The notes: generated from the letters alone by a model not told the origin. A stretch of 64,000 nt of DNA from Salinicola endophyticus (GCF_003206575.1 NZ_PZJO01000006.1:1-64000), one strand, 5' to 3'; shown: positions 1-11,750, counted from the first letter of the stretch. Numbers and translations: made by a program.

Positions 1-963
1 GCCCTGCTTGGCCTGCGTGCTCACCTCACTGGCGAGGGTGTCGGCTTGGCCGGCGTTGTCGGCGTTCTGGCTGACGGTATTGGTGATCTGCTCCAGCGCC
101 GAGGCGGTCTCCTGCAGGCTGGCGGCCTGCTCCTGGGTGCGCTGACTCAGGTTCTCGTTGCTCGCCACCAGCTCCCCGGAGATCGACTCCACGGTGCGGG
201 CGTTTTGCGTCACCTCGCGAATCACCCCGGAGAGCTTGTCGCGCATGGCGGCCATGGCATCCAGCATACGTCCGAACTCGTCGCGATAGCGGTTGCTCAG
301 GCGTACGCCCAGGTTGCCCTCGGCGAGCGCCGTGGAGAAATCGGTGGCCTCCTGGAGCGGGCGCAGGATGCCCCGGGCCAACCACCAACCGATGGCAATC
401 GCGACCAGCAGTGCGGCCAGCATGACGCCGATGACGATCATTAGACCGCGCTGATAGTCCACCATGCTCTGCTGATAGTTGGCCAGCATGACCGATCGCG
501 TGGAGCGGTAGAGGGCGGTGATGGTGTCGTAGAGATCGGCGAAGTCTTGCCGCATCTCGCTCTCATCGACCTGGCCGCTATCCAGCAAATTGCGCAGGGT
601 GTGCAACTGCTCGATGAAGGTTTCCGCCTGCTGACGCTGGTCATCGCCGGTGATCAAGTCGGGATAGTAGCTCTCCCAAGCGCTATTGGCCCGCTGGCGG
701 TTGTACTCTACCTCGCTACGCTGCGCTTCGGTGAGTTCCCCGTTACCAGCCAGCGCAAAGATCGTGCGGTTGTCGCTGACGGTGGCTCTGAGCGTGGTGA
801 GCCGGATCATCGCCTGAACGTTCACCTCGACGATGGAGCGCATCGCCTCCTGGGTCTGACGATTACTCAAGACGCTCTGCACGCCGATGGCGACCAGCAA
901 CAAGATGATCAATCCCAGCCCCAGACACAGGCGGGCCTTGACGCTATATAGCGCGCTTTTCAT
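1..963 (-). CDS. Methyl-accepting chemotaxis protein, 3' end beyond window
   Basis: An inner-membrane chemoreceptor that passes ligand information to the CheA/CheW array. The 321 codons present begin [18 protein letters not shown] and show a first membrane segment at about residues 11-30. A periplasmic four-helix-type sensor (about 35-185), a second membrane segment, a HAMP region (about 215-265) and the start of the methylation helices ([20 protein letters not shown]) follow. The C-terminal hairpin tip lies to the left of position 1. The protein is a close paralogue of the next receptor: TM, HAMP and signalling parts are almost the same, but the sensor domains have diverged, so ligands probably differ. 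A sigma-28 promoter lies about 70 bp upstream of the ATG. The ligand cannot be told from sequence. Confidence 0.93.
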   Translation of the reverse strand, partial: MKSALYSVKARLCLGLGLIILLLVAIGVQSVLSNRQTQEAMRSIVEVNVQAMIRLTTLRATVSDNRTIFALAGNGELTEAQRSEVEYNRQRANSAWESYYPDLITGDDQRQQAETFIEQLHTLRNLLDSGQVDESEMRQDFADLYDTITALYRSTRSVMLANYQQSMVDYQRGLMIVIGVMLAALLVAIAIGWWLARGILRPLQEATDFSTALAEGNLGVRLSNRYRDEFGRMLDAMAAMRDKLSGVIREVTQNARTVESISGELVASNENLSQRTQEQAASLQETASALEQITNTVSQNADNAGQADTLASEVSTQAKQG

Positions 964-1031
964 ATTCGTTTCCCCATCTGGGTAGCTCGGTAGGCAGGCA
1001 GGTCGCGGCAGGGAGTTGCCGCGCAGAAGAG

Positions 1032-1058
1032 TTATCGACCATGTTGAATTTTTATTTA
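1032..1058 (-). promoter_or_regulatory. Sigma-28 (FliA) promoter of the first chemoreceptor
   Basis: On the minus strand the sequence reads TAAA, 15 bases, then GTCGATAA. This fits the flagellar sigma-28 consensus TAAA-N15-GCCGATAA with one mismatch. It lies about 70 bp upstream of the receptor ATG at 963. The second receptor has an equivalent promoter, which supports the call. Confidence 0.8.
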
Positions 1059-1297
1059 TCTAAAATTTCATTGGGGCGATTGGTATTGTTAAAACAATTT
1101 ATTTTTTAGCTACACATGATTGAGTGGTGTCTAAATAATGTTTTTAATTAAAGTGCTGGTTATCAATAGGATGGCATTCAGAATATGCTGACTGTGGAGA
1201 CACCGCTTGCTGATGGCGCCAAGGAGGTGAGTGAAGAAAAGCAAGAACAGGCAGTGATGAGGGGAAGGGAATGGGGTGAGGAGGAGAGAGCAGAGGC

Positions 1298-1330
1298 CCG
1301 AGTATCGCCCGGTTGTCGGGCGATACTCGG
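1298..1330 (-). terminator. Hairpin terminator after the second chemoreceptor
   Basis: A perfect 14-bp inverted repeat (CCGAGTATCGCCCG, 5-base loop, its complement) starts 16 bp past the receptor stop codon. On the minus strand it is followed by a pyrimidine-rich stretch rather than a pure T run. It separates the two receptors, so each is its own transcription unit. The rest of the 383-bp gap between the receptors holds only the promoter described above and AT-rich leader sequence. Confidence 0.65.
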
Positions 1331-1346
1331 CTGGAGCCGGCTGGCG

Positions 1347-2972
1347 TTAGAAGCTGCTCCACTCCTCCACGTCCTGGGAAGTGTGACGCGGTTGCGGTTG
1401 ATGCTGGGATTGACGTGGCTTGACCGTCGGCGAGAGGAGGGGGGCCCGGCTATGGCGCGGTGACGCTTCACCGTTGGCATAGCCGCGGAAGAAGCTGATC
1501 TCCTGGGCCAGCATCTCGGCCTGGTTCTGCAGGTTGCCGGTGACAGTGGTCGACTCCTCGACCAGGGTCGCGTTCTGCTGGGTGACGCTATCCATCTCGC
1601 CCACCGCCAGGTTGATCTGCTGGATGCCGGTGGACTGTTCGCGGCTGGCGACGGCGATCTCGGAAACCAGGTCGGTGACCTTCTCGACGTTGGTGACGAT
1701 CTGCGCCAGGGTCTCGCCGGAGCGATTGACCAGTTCGGAGCCACGCGCCACGCGCTGGGCACTTTCGGAGACCAACTGCTTGATCTCGCCGGCGGCATCG
1801 GCACTGCGGCTGGCCAGCTGGCGCACTTCCTGAGCGACCACGGCGAAGCCGCGGCCCTGTTCACCGGCACGTGCGGCCTCCACCGAGGCGTTGAGCGCGA
1901 GCAGGTTGGTCTGGAAGGCGATCTCGTCGATCATGCCGATGATGCTGGAGATCTGCTGGCTGGAGGCGTCGATCTCGCGCATCGCGCCGATCGCCTCGTC
2001 GACCACTTCGCCGCCCTGCTTGGCCTGGCTGCTCACCTCGCTGGCGAGGGTGTCGGCCTGGCCGGCGTTGTCGGCGTTCTGGCTGACGGTATTGGTGATC
2101 TGCTCCAGCGCCGAGGCGGTCTCCTGCAGGCTGGCGGCCTGCTCCTGGGTGCGCTGGCTCAAGTTCTCGTTACTCGCGGCCAGTTCGGCGGAGATCGACT
2201 CCACGGTGCGTGCGTTGTTCGCAACTTCGCTGATGACGCCGGTGAGCTTGTCGCGCATGGCGGCCATGGCGTCCAGCATGCGTCCGAACTCGTCACGGTA
2301 GCGGGCGTCGAGACGCACGCCCAGATCGCCCTCGGCCAGGGCGGTGGAGAAGTCGGTGGCCTCCTTGAGCGGGCGCAGGATGCCGCGGGCCAGCCACACG
2401 CCTAGGGCGATGGCCAGCAGCAGACTCACGCCGATGGCCCCGAAGACCACGTAAAGGCTGGTGCGGTAATCCGCCACGCTTTTCTCATACTCCGCCAGCG
2501 TGGTCTCACGCGCCAGCCGGTAGAGCTCGGTCACGGTCTTGTAGATCTGGGTGTAGGTGGCGTCGATTTCGGCTTCTTCGGCGCCGCTGTCGACCAGTTG
2601 GCGCAGCTTGGTCAAGGTATCGAGATAGGTGCGCGATAGCTGCTGCTCGACCTCAGTGGTGGCGAGCTCGGGGTAGTAGTGGCCCCACGCTTCGTCGGCG
2701 CGCTGACGATTCTCGGCGATCATCTGGCTCTGTGTCGGGGTCGGCGTGGCGCCGCCGACCTTGGCGAAGATAGTGCGATTGTCGGCGATCGCGGCCCTGA
2801 CCGAAGCGAGCGTGATCATCGTCTGGGTGTTGTCTTCGACGATGCTCTGCATGGCTTGATGGGTCTGGCGATTGCTGAGAACGCCTTGCACGCCGATCGC
2901 GATCAGCAGCAGGATAATCAACCCCAAGCCCAGGCATAGCCGGGCCTTGACGCTATGTAGCGCACTTCTCAT
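1347..2972 (-). CDS. Methyl-accepting chemotaxis protein (complete)
   Basis: A complete 541-residue transmembrane chemoreceptor. It has an N-terminal membrane helix (about 11-31), a periplasmic helical sensor (about 32-185), a second membrane helix (about 188-208), HAMP and a long signalling coiled coil. The hairpin tip carries the highly conserved [20 protein letters not shown] and [20 protein letters not shown] elements, with Q/E methylation sites on both sides. The C-terminus is EEWSSF, which fits the xWxxF pentapeptide that tethers CheR/CheB in Tsr/Tar-type receptors, so the protein is probably adaptation-competent without help. A GGGG ribosome site precedes the ATG. It is paralogous to the neighbouring receptor and probably arose by tandem duplication with divergence of the sensor. 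Confidence 0.96.
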   Translation of the reverse strand: MRSALHSVKARLCLGLGLIILLLIAIGVQGVLSNRQTHQAMQSIVEDNTQTMITLASVRAAIADNRTIFAKVGGATPTPTQSQMIAENRQRADEAWGHYYPELATTEVEQQLSRTYLDTLTKLRQLVDSGAEEAEIDATYTQIYKTVTELYRLARETTLAEYEKSVADYRTSLYVVFGAIGVSLLLAIALGVWLARGILRPLKEATDFSTALAEGDLGVRLDARYRDEFGRMLDAMAAMRDKLTGVISEVANNARTVESISAELAASNENLSQRTQEQAASLQETASALEQITNTVSQNADNAGQADTLASEVSSQAKQGGEVVDEAIGAMREIDASSQQISSIIGMIDEIAFQTNLLALNASVEAARAGEQGRGFAVVAQEVRQLASRSADAAGEIKQLVSESAQRVARGSELVNRSGETLAQIVTNVEKVTDLVSEIAVASREQSTGIQQINLAVGEMDSVTQQNATLVEESTTVTGNLQNQAEMLAQEISFFRGYANGEASPRHSRAPLLSPTVKPRQSQHQPQPRHTSQDVEEWSSF

Positions 2973-3053
2973 ATTCGTTCCCCCGAATGGATACGCCTCT
3001 GGTTATGCCCTTGAATAGGCGGCACGCGGCATGGACCTGCTGCGTCGAGGTTT

Positions 3054-3080
3054 ATATCGGCGGAATTTAATTCTAATTTA
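3054..3080 (-). promoter_or_regulatory. Sigma-28 (FliA) promoter of the second chemoreceptor
   Basis: The minus strand reads TAAA, 15 bases, GCCGATAT, one mismatch from the sigma-28 consensus. The -10 element is about 80 bp upstream of the ATG at 2972. It has the same spacing and nearly the same boxes as the promoter of the first receptor. Confidence 0.82.
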
Positions 3081-3265
3081 AGACAAGTTTAATTAAGTAG
3101 TTTGCGAACTATTGCGCGCCTCGATGCGCAAGGACGCGCGAAGAGAGGCGATGACGATCGAGAGATCAGGCACCGTGACAGGCGGTTTGCAGGCGCGGTT
3201 GTCAGATAAGGGCATGGCGCAGAGGGGCGGTGTGCGGTGCAGGCGCGTATCAGGCGGTGGGGATG

Positions 3266-3296
3266 CCCGCAGCCCCCCACGAAGGCGGGCTGCGGG
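3266..3296 (-). terminator. Possible hairpin terminator after the nucleoid-protein gene
   Basis: CCCGCAGCCC and its complement GGGCTGCGGG are separated by 11 bases, about 45 bp past the stop of the yejK-like gene. No clear T run follows on the minus strand, so termination is only suggested. Apart from this hairpin and the sigma-28 promoter, nothing else is seen in the 368-bp gap 2973-3340. Confidence 0.35.
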
Positions 3297-3340
3297 GCAG
3301 GCTTGGGTGGCCTGGTCTGATCTCGAAGGGCGAATGGATA

Positions 3341-4426
3341 CTACTGACCGCGCTGCTTGATCTGATCCTTCAACTGCCCCGGGATCTGCTTGATGATAAG
3401 GCGCTCGCGCTCTTCGTCATACTCGATGCTGTTGCCCAGCAGGTGCGAGTCGAAACTGATCGAGACGCCGGTGGCACGGCCGGTGAAGCGCTTGAACTGC
3501 TGCAGGGTACGCTTGTCCGGCGGAATCTCGGCGGCCAGCCCGTAATCCTGGTTGCGGATGTAGTCGTAGAACGCCTTGGGCTGGTTTTCGTCGACCAGCT
3601 CGGAGAGTTCGTCCAGGGTGATCGGTTCGCCGCGCTTGGCCTGGGCGTTGGCGTAGTCGATCAGGGTGGAGGTCTTCTCGCGGCTGGCCTCTTCGTTGAG
3701 ATCTTCGTGCTCGACGTAGTCGCTGAAGGCCTTGAGCAGGGTGCGGGTCTCGGCGCTGGCATCGACCCCTTCGCGGCAGCCGAGCCACTCACGAAAGGCT
3801 TCGCCGGTCTTCTTGCTGCCGCGATCCTGCACGTGGGCGATGTACTGGCGCGACTCGCCGCGCTGCCATTGGGTCAGGTCGATCCGTGCCGCCAGCATCA
3901 GCTGGCCGAGGTTGAGCTGGTCGACCTCGACGACCTGGCCGGCGGCATCGAAGCCATAACCGCGGCGCTGGTGCAGCAGCGCCAGGGTCAGAAACTCGGT
4001 CTCGCCCTGGCGATTGTGCACGCACCATAGCTGGCCGCCGACGGAGAGCTGGGCGTCGACCAGCACCAATAGGTCCTGCGCGGCCTGGGTGGTGAAGTCG
4101 GTGAAGTTCAGCTCGCCACGACGATAGCGTGTCAGCGAGGCGGCGAAACGCGAGGGCGCTGGCGCGGCGACCTGGGTGTCGGCGGCGAAGGGTACGACCT
4201 CGCTCTCATCGTCGGCGTCCGTTGCGGCCTGCGTGTCCGCTTCCTCTCCTGGCTGTTCCACAAAGTGCCCCCACGCCTTGGGCTTGGCGTGAAAGCTCTG
4301 GTTGAACGCGGCCAGCAGCGACTCCGCGGCCTCGCTGGCGGCCAGCGCCTCGCCGGCGGTGAGCGTCGCGGGGCTGTCGTCGCCGTGCTTGTCGATGCGA
4401 TGGGCACAGGCTTGAAGTATCGGCAT
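3341..4426 (-). CDS. yejK: Nucleoid-associated protein, YejK/NdpA family
   Basis: A 361-residue cytoplasmic protein of the 37-kDa nucleoid-associated family (E. coli YejK, about 335 residues). Family members bind DNA and co-purify with the nucleoid, and their exact role is poorly defined. The body (LTRYRRGELNFTDFTTQ, then a LLVLVDAQLSVGGQLWCVHN strand region, then the C-terminal RFTGRATGVSISFDS section) fits the family well. An acidic, low-complexity insertion at about residues 58-85 probably accounts for the extra length. The gene stands alone: a weak hairpin lies downstream and the ABC exporter on the same strand follows after about 70 bp. Confidence in the family is high, in the biological role low. 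Confidence 0.88.
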   Translation of the reverse strand: MPILQACAHRIDKHGDDSPATLTAGEALAASEAAESLLAAFNQSFHAKPKAWGHFVEQPGEEADTQAATDADDESEVVPFAADTQVAAPAPSRFAASLTRYRRGELNFTDFTTQAAQDLLVLVDAQLSVGGQLWCVHNRQGETEFLTLALLHQRRGYGFDAAGQVVEVDQLNLGQLMLAARIDLTQWQRGESRQYIAHVQDRGSKKTGEAFREWLGCREGVDASAETRTLLKAFSDYVEHEDLNEEASREKTSTLIDYANAQAKRGEPITLDELSELVDENQPKAFYDYIRNQDYGLAAEIPPDKRTLQQFKRFTGRATGVSISFDSHLLGNSIEYDEERERLIIKQIPGQLKDQIKQRGQ

Positions 4427-4497
4427 GGGGACCTCGGCGCGGTGCGTGACTCTTGGGGGCCGCCGTGGCAGCCCCGTGACTCGGGTGGCTCAGGCGA

Positions 4498-5255
4498 TCA
4501 CGGACGCAGGCGGTAGCCGGTGCGGAAGATCCAGTTGACCACCGCCAGGCTGACGCCGAGGAACACGAATACCATGACCAGGCTCGCGACCACGCTGACG
4601 TCGCTGATGCCGTAGAAGCTCCAGCGGAAGCCGCTGACCAGGTAGACCACCGGGTTGGCCAGGGTGACCGCCTGCCACACGCTGGGCAGCATGTCGATCG
4701 AGTAGAAGCTGCCGCCGAGGAAGGTCAGCGGGGTGATGATCAGCAGCGGCACCAGCTGCAGCTTCTCGAAGCTGTCCGCCCAGATGCCGATGATGAAGCC
4801 GAGCAGGCTGAAGGTGATCGCGGTGAGCACCAGAAACAGCAGCATCATGAACGGGTGCAGGATGTGCAGATCGACGAAGAAGTTCGCCGTGCCCAGGATC
4901 ACCAGCCCCAGCACCGCCGACTTCGAGGCGGCAGCGCCGACATAGCCGAGCACGATCTCGAAGTACGAGATCGGCGCCGACATCACCTCGTAGATGGTGC
5001 CGGTGAACTTGGGGAAGAAGATCCCGAAGGACGCGTTGGAGACGCTCTGGGTCAACAGCATCAACATGATCAGCCCGGGCACGATGAAGGCCCCGTAGCT
5101 GACCCCTTCGACCTCCTGGATGCGCGACCCGATCGCGGCGCCGAAGACGACGAAGTAGAGCGAGGTGGAGATGACCGGCGATACCAGGCTCTGCAGCAGG
5201 GTACGACCGGCCCGGGCCATCTCGAAACAGTAGATGGCGCGTACGGCTTGAAGGT

Positions 5256-5259
<4 letters not shown>
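4498..5259 (-). CDS. ABC-2 type transporter permease
   Basis: A 253-residue integral membrane protein with six predicted hydrophobic segments, of the ABC-2 (YadH/NodJ-like) export permease class. The family hallmark near the end, [19 protein letters not shown] followed by [16 protein letters not shown], is clearly present. It pairs with the ATPase encoded just upstream: the two genes overlap by 4 bp (ATGA), implying translational coupling and one exporter. E. coli yadGH is the nearest well-known arrangement. The substrate is unknown; lipid-linked or polysaccharide cargo and drugs are possibilities for this class. Confidence 0.92.
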
Positions 5260-6257
<998 letters not shown>

Positions 6258-6495
6258 GAGTGGCAACATCGTGGCGTGAAAGGTGACCATTGTAGGCGAA
6301 AACACGTCTCGACTGGACCCGCATCCGCCAGTCGCTAGGCAGGCACAGACAGGCGCAATGTGCCGCGGTCGTCTATAACGACACTGTCATACACGGAAAT
6401 TTCATAGACCGCTGACGCGCCGGCGCCCTTACCGGTGCGGCCCGCTCGTTACCCACGCGCGGGCCGCTGGCGTCATCAAGCCAGGAGGCTCATCC

Positions 6496-7110
6496 ATGCC
6501 ACGCTCCATGCCACGTTTCATGTCCCTCTCGACGATCACCAGCCGCACCAGCGTGCTGCTGCTCGCCGCCATGCTGGGCACCACGCTGCTCTCGGCGTGT
6601 ACCACCACCTCGCCGCAGGATCGCGAGAGTCAGCGCGCCGAGCGCCGTCAGCTCGATCAGGACGTAGCCAATACCCTCGACCGGCTCTATCGCGTGGCGC
6701 CGCAGTCGCGGTCGCTGGTGGATCAGGCCAAGGGCGTGCTGGTGTTCCCCGGGGTGCTCGGTGCCAGCTTCATCGTCGGCGCCAGCCATGGCGAGGGCGA
6801 ACTGCTCGTGGACGGCACCAAGGCCGGTTATTACACCACCACCAGCGGCTCGATCGGCTTCCAGGCCGGGGCTCAGTCACAGGCGGTGGTCTATCTGCTG
6901 ATGACCGACAAGGCGCTCAACCGCGTGCGCAGCAACAACGACTGGTCAGTGGGTGCCAGCGCCGGCGTCGCGGTGGCGGATATCGGCGCCAACGGCCAGA
7001 TCACCAACAACACTGCCAATCAGGAGGTGATCGCGTTCGTCATGAACAATCAGGGCCTCCAGGGCGGCGTCTCGCTCAACGGCGCAAAGATCTCCAAAGA
7101 ACGCCCGTGA
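6496..7110 (+). CDS. SYLF-domain (YSC84-like) lipoprotein
   Basis: A 204-residue exported lipoprotein. The N-terminal signal ends in a lipobox LLSAC, with the lipidated cysteine at about residue 35, preceded by a hydrophobic stretch. The mature part is a SYLF/YSC84 domain: DQAKGVLVFPGVLGASFIVG, then GYYTTTSGSIGFQAGAQSQ, then VGASAGVAVADIG. This domain binds phosphoinositides in eukaryotes; in bacteria its role is not settled, with envelope lipid binding being likely. A strong AGGAGG ribosome site lies 8 bases before the ATG. The gene is monocistronic and closes with a long hairpin shared with the convergent yeeN gene. Confidence 0.9.
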   Translation: MPRSMPRFMSLSTITSRTSVLLLAAMLGTTLLSACTTTSPQDRESQRAERRQLDQDVANTLDRLYRVAPQSRSLVDQAKGVLVFPGVLGASFIVGASHGEGELLVDGTKAGYYTTTSGSIGFQAGAQSQAVVYLLMTDKALNRVRSNNDWSVGASAGVAVADIGANGQITNNTANQEVIAFVMNNQGLQGGVSLNGAKISKERP

Positions 7111-7115
7111 TGCGC

Positions 7116-7179
7116 TGAGCCGGCGCCATGTCCCACGCCCTTCGGTTCGCCGGAGGGGGTTGGGCATGGCGCCGGCTCA
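7116..7179. terminator. Long hairpin between convergent genes (bidirectional terminator)
   Basis: TGAGCCGGCGCCATG (7116-7130) is perfectly complementary to 7165-7179, and the 34-base interior can pair further (CCCACGCCC region with GGGGGTTGGG). It sits between the stops of the SYLF lipoprotein and yeeN genes. There is no long T run on either strand. Confidence 0.6.
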
Positions 7180-7204
7180 GTCAGGCCTGGGCGAAACGCT
7201 CGGG

Positions 7205-7933
7205 TCAGGCTTGCTCGGGCAGCTCGGCGTTGTGGTAGACGTTCTGGACGTCGTCGAGATCGTTGAGCATGTCGATGAATTTCTCGAACTGGGCGACGTC
7301 GTCGCCTTCCAGCGGCGTGGTCGTCTGCGGCAGGAACTGGATTTCGTCGGCCTCGAAGTCGATCTCGCCGAAGGCGTCGAGCAGCGCCTGTTTGGCCTTG
7401 GCATACTCGGTATGCGGGGCGAACACGGTGATACGGCCGTCTTCGCTCTCGATATCGGTGACATCGACATCGGCTTCCATCAGCGCTTCGAGCACCGCTT
7501 CTTCGTCATCGCCGGCAAAGGCGAAGATCGCGCAGTGATCGAACATGTGGCTGACCGTGCCCTGGGTGCCGATCTTGGCCTTGTTCTTGGTGAAGCAGCC
7601 GCGCACGTCACCGTAGGTCCGGTTGGGGTTGTCGGTCAGGCAGTCGACGATGACCATGCAGTTGCCCGGGCCGAAACCTTCGTAGCGGGCGGTGGAGAAG
7701 TCCTCGCCGCCGGCCCCGGAGGCCTTGTCCAGCGCCTTCTCGATAACGTGAGAGGGCACCTGGTCCTTCTTGGCCTTCTCGATCAGGCCGCGCAGGGTCA
7801 GGTTGCCGTGGGGGTCGGTACCGCCCGACTTGGCGCAGACGTAAATCTCGCGGCCATACTTGCTGTACACCTTGGTCTTGGCGGCGGCCGTCTTGGCCAT
7901 GGATTCCTTGCGGTTCTGGAAGGCCCTTCCCAT
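7205..7933 (-). CDS. yeeN: YebC/PmpR family protein, YeeN-type
   Basis: A 242-residue member of the YebC/TACO1 family. It starts [21 protein letters not shown] and keeps the signature GRYEGFGP-like segment ([20 protein letters not shown]) and NRTYGDVR. The lysine-rich first ~20 residues and the FVFAGDD-type third domain fit the YeeN subgroup better than YebC. YebC proteins have been described as transcription regulators and, more recently, as ribosome-associated factors helping translation of difficult motifs; which applies here is not known. The gene is alone, converging on the SYLF lipoprotein gene. A 15-bp tandem duplication lies just upstream of the start. Confidence 0.9.
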   Translation of the reverse strand: MGRAFQNRKESMAKTAAAKTKVYSKYGREIYVCAKSGGTDPHGNLTLRGLIEKAKKDQVPSHVIEKALDKASGAGGEDFSTARYEGFGPGNCMVIVDCLTDNPNRTYGDVRGCFTKNKAKIGTQGTVSHMFDHCAIFAFAGDDEEAVLEALMEADVDVTDIESEDGRITVFAPHTEYAKAKQALLDAFGEIDFEADEIQFLPQTTTPLEGDDVAQFEKFIDMLNDLDDVQNVYHNAELPEQA

Positions 7934-7944
7934 CAGTCACACCT

Positions 7945-7974
7945 ATCAGGTTGTCTACGATCAGGTTGTCTACG
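7945..7974. repeat. Two perfect tandem copies of a 15-bp unit
   Basis: The unit ATCAGGTTGTCTACG occurs twice, head to tail, 12 bp upstream of the yeeN start codon. It is probably replication slippage in the 5' leader. Confidence 0.85.
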
Positions 7975-8163
7975 ACGGCCGCGATTTTACTCAACCTGGC
8001 GGGGATGTTGCAGGTTTATTTACGCTTTCGTGCCAGTGACGCTGCGGGATGCCGACGCGTGGCGGCGGGCTCTGGTATCCTGCCGCCCTCCGACGACCGC
8101 CACTGCGCGGCGCCACGCGCGGCGGGAAAGCCGCGATCCGCCCTCTGTACAGGAATCCCGCTC

Positions 8164-9579
<1,416 letters not shown>

Positions 9580-9607
9580 CTGTGGAAAGCGCTGAGAGCG
9601 AGGCCGC

Positions 9608-10465
9608 ATGAAGATACCCAAACGATTGCAGCCGCTGGTGGAGGATGGCCTGATCGACGAGGTCGTCAGCCAGCTCATGAGCGGTAAGGAGGCACAGGTG
9701 TTCGTCGTGCGCTGTGGCGACGAACTGCGCTGTGCCAAGGTCTTCAAGGAGGCCAAGAGCCGCAGCTTCAAGCAGGCGGTGACCTATCAAGAGGGGCGCA
9801 AGGTGCGCAACAGCCGCCGCGCCCGGGCGATGTCCAAGAAGACCCGCTACGGCCAGCGCGAGCAAGAGTCGGCGTGGCTCAATGCCGAGGTCGAGGCGCT
9901 CTACCGTCTGGCCGCCGCCGGGGTGCGGGTGCCCACGCCCCACGGTTTCGTCGACGGCGTGCTGCTGATGGAACGCATTGCCGATGCCGACGGCGATGTC
10001 GCCCCGCGGCTGGATGATGTCGAACTCACCCCTGAGCAGGCGCTCGACTACCACCAGCGCCTGATCGGCGAGGTGGTGCGCATGCTCTGCGCCGGGCTGG
10101 TCCATGGCGATCTGTCGGAATTCAATATCCTGGTCGGTGCCGAAGGGCCGGTGATCATCGATCTGCCCCAGGCGGTGGATGCCGCCGGCAACAACAACGC
10201 GCCCTGGATGCTGGTGCGCGACGTCGACAACCTGCGCCACTATTTCGGCCGCTTCGCCCCTGAGCTGCTCGCGACCGACTACGCCAAGGAGATCTGGGCC
10301 GCCTATGAAGCCGGCGAGCTGCACCCGGAGAGCGTGCTGACGGGGCGCTTCACGCCGGATGCCTCGCGGGTCGATGTCAGCGACGTGATGCGTGTGATCG
10401 ACGCCGCCCGCGAGGAGGCCGCCGAGCGCGATGCCCGCCAGCAGGAAGACGCCGACGACTGGTGA
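9608..10465 (+). CDS. RIO1-type serine protein kinase
   Basis: A 285-residue bacterial RIO kinase. It has the ATP-binding lysine in CAKVFKEA, catalytic loop HGDLSEFNIL (H166-G167-D168) and the metal-binding IIDLPQ motif (D185), which replaces the DFG of ordinary kinases. The N-terminal winged-helix domain of eukaryotic Rio2 is missing and the C-terminus is acidic. RIO kinases in archaea and eukaryotes work in small-subunit ribosome maturation. Bacterial members are less studied, but the position directly after dbpA fits a ribosome-assembly role. That functional link is inference from gene order. Confidence 0.92.
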   Translation: MKIPKRLQPLVEDGLIDEVVSQLMSGKEAQVFVVRCGDELRCAKVFKEAKSRSFKQAVTYQEGRKVRNSRRARAMSKKTRYGQREQESAWLNAEVEALYRLAAAGVRVPTPHGFVDGVLLMERIADADGDVAPRLDDVELTPEQALDYHQRLIGEVVRMLCAGLVHGDLSEFNILVGAEGPVIIDLPQAVDAAGNNNAPWMLVRDVDNLRHYFGRFAPELLATDYAKEIWAAYEAGELHPESVLTGRFTPDASRVDVSDVMRVIDAAREEAAERDARQQEDADDW

Positions 10466-10622
10466 GGCGGGGGCGGGGTGAGGTGTCTACACTGGGGGCA
10501 CATCGTCTCGGATGGTTCATCGTCGGTGGTGCCTGGCTGGCGGCGCTTCGCCGTTGGTCTTGGCGCCAGGACGTTCATCGATGTCCACTCCCAGACGCCA
10601 ACCAAACCAGGAGGCTGACTTC

Positions 10623-11630
10623 ATGCAGGTCGTTCATCTGACCGCGCCCGGCGGGCTCGACAAGCTCTCACTCGGCACCACTGACGCCCCCAGCGCCCCC
10701 GGGCCGGGCGAGATTCGTGTGCGCATTCACGCCAGCTCGCTCAACTTCCATGACTACATTGTCGCCAGCGGCGTCTCGCCGACCGAGGATGGGCGTATCC
10801 CCATGTCCGACGGTGCCGGGGTGGTCGAGGCGGTCGGCGAGGGTGTCGACGAGTTCGCCGTCGGCGATCATGTGGTCTCGACTTTCTTCCCTCAATGGCT
10901 GGAAGGGCCGGCGCGGGTCGGCGACTTCAAGACCGTGCCCGGTGATGGCATCGATGGCTACGCCCGCGAGCAGGTGGTACGCCCCGCCCACTACTTCACC
11001 TTGGCTCCGGCCGGCTACAGCCACGCCGAAGCCGCCACGCTGACCACCGCCGGGCTTACCGCCTGGCGTGCACTGGTGGTCGACGGCGGCCTCAAGCCGG
11101 GAGACAGCGTGCTCACCCTGGGCAGCGGCGGTGTGTCGATCTTCGCCCTGCAACTGGCCAAGGCGATGGGGGCGCAGGTGATCGCGACCTCCTCGTCGGA
11201 TGCCAAGCTCGAACGGCTGCGTGAGCTGGGCGCCGATCACACCATCAACTACCGCGACGAGCCCGAGTGGGGCAAGCGGGTCCAGGCGCTCACCGACGGG
11301 CGCGGTGTCGACCACGTGATCGAGGTCGGCGGCCCCGGCACGCTGCCGCAGTCGATCGATGCCGTGGCGATCGCTGGCCATATCGCGCTGATCGGCGTGC
11401 TCACCGGGGTTGGCGGCGAGGTGCCCACCGCCAAGCTGATGGCCAAGCAGGCCAAGCTGCAGGGGCTGATCGTCGGCAGCCGGCGGGATCAGATCGAGAT
11501 GATCCGCGCCCTCGAGGTCACCGGTCTCAAGCCGATCATCGACCGCAGCTTCGGCCTCGGCGAGATTGCGGATGCCTTCCGCTATCAGGAGTCGGGCAAG
11601 CACTTTGGCAAGATTTGCCTCGAATTCTGA
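10623..11630 (+). CDS. Zinc-independent MDR-family NAD(P)-dependent oxidoreductase
   Basis: A 335-residue medium-chain dehydrogenase/reductase. It has an N-terminal GroES-like domain (RIHASSLNFHDYIVASG) and a Rossmann fold with a GSGGVSIFALQLAKAMGA dinucleotide motif. The catalytic-zinc Cys/His residues of alcohol dehydrogenases are absent: the usual cysteine position reads SSLNFHD, as in quinone-oxidoreductase-like members. It is probably an NADPH-dependent quinone or enone reductase, exact substrate unknown. The ATG at 10623 has GGAGG 8 bases upstream; the frame extends back to 10512 without support. The gene is followed by a 42-bp perfect palindrome acting as shared terminator. Confidence 0.9.
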   Translation: MQVVHLTAPGGLDKLSLGTTDAPSAPGPGEIRVRIHASSLNFHDYIVASGVSPTEDGRIPMSDGAGVVEAVGEGVDEFAVGDHVVSTFFPQWLEGPARVGDFKTVPGDGIDGYAREQVVRPAHYFTLAPAGYSHAEAATLTTAGLTAWRALVVDGGLKPGDSVLTLGSGGVSIFALQLAKAMGAQVIATSSSDAKLERLRELGADHTINYRDEPEWGKRVQALTDGRGVDHVIEVGGPGTLPQSIDAVAIAGHIALIGVLTGVGGEVPTAKLMAKQAKLQGLIVGSRRDQIEMIRALEVTGLKPIIDRSFGLGEIADAFRYQESGKHFGKICLEF

Positions 11631-11659
11631 GCACCACTCCCAAGTTCATGCCACTGCCA

Positions 11660-11701
11660 AACGACAACGCCGCCGGAGAGCTCTCCGGCGGCGTTGTCGT
11701 T
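11660..11701. terminator. 42-bp perfect palindrome between convergent genes
   Basis: The 21-base arms AACGACAACGCCGCCGGAGAG and its exact complement meet with no spacer. As RNA this would form a very stable hairpin from either strand. It lies 30 bp after the MDR gene and 50 bp after the binding-protein gene, so it is probably a bidirectional terminator, although T runs are missing. A weaker inverted repeat (CAGGCCC/GGGCCTG) follows directly. Confidence 0.6.
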
Positions 11702-11750
11702 CAGGCCCCTGCGCGCTGGCATGGGCCTGAACGCAGGGGCGCTGTTGATC

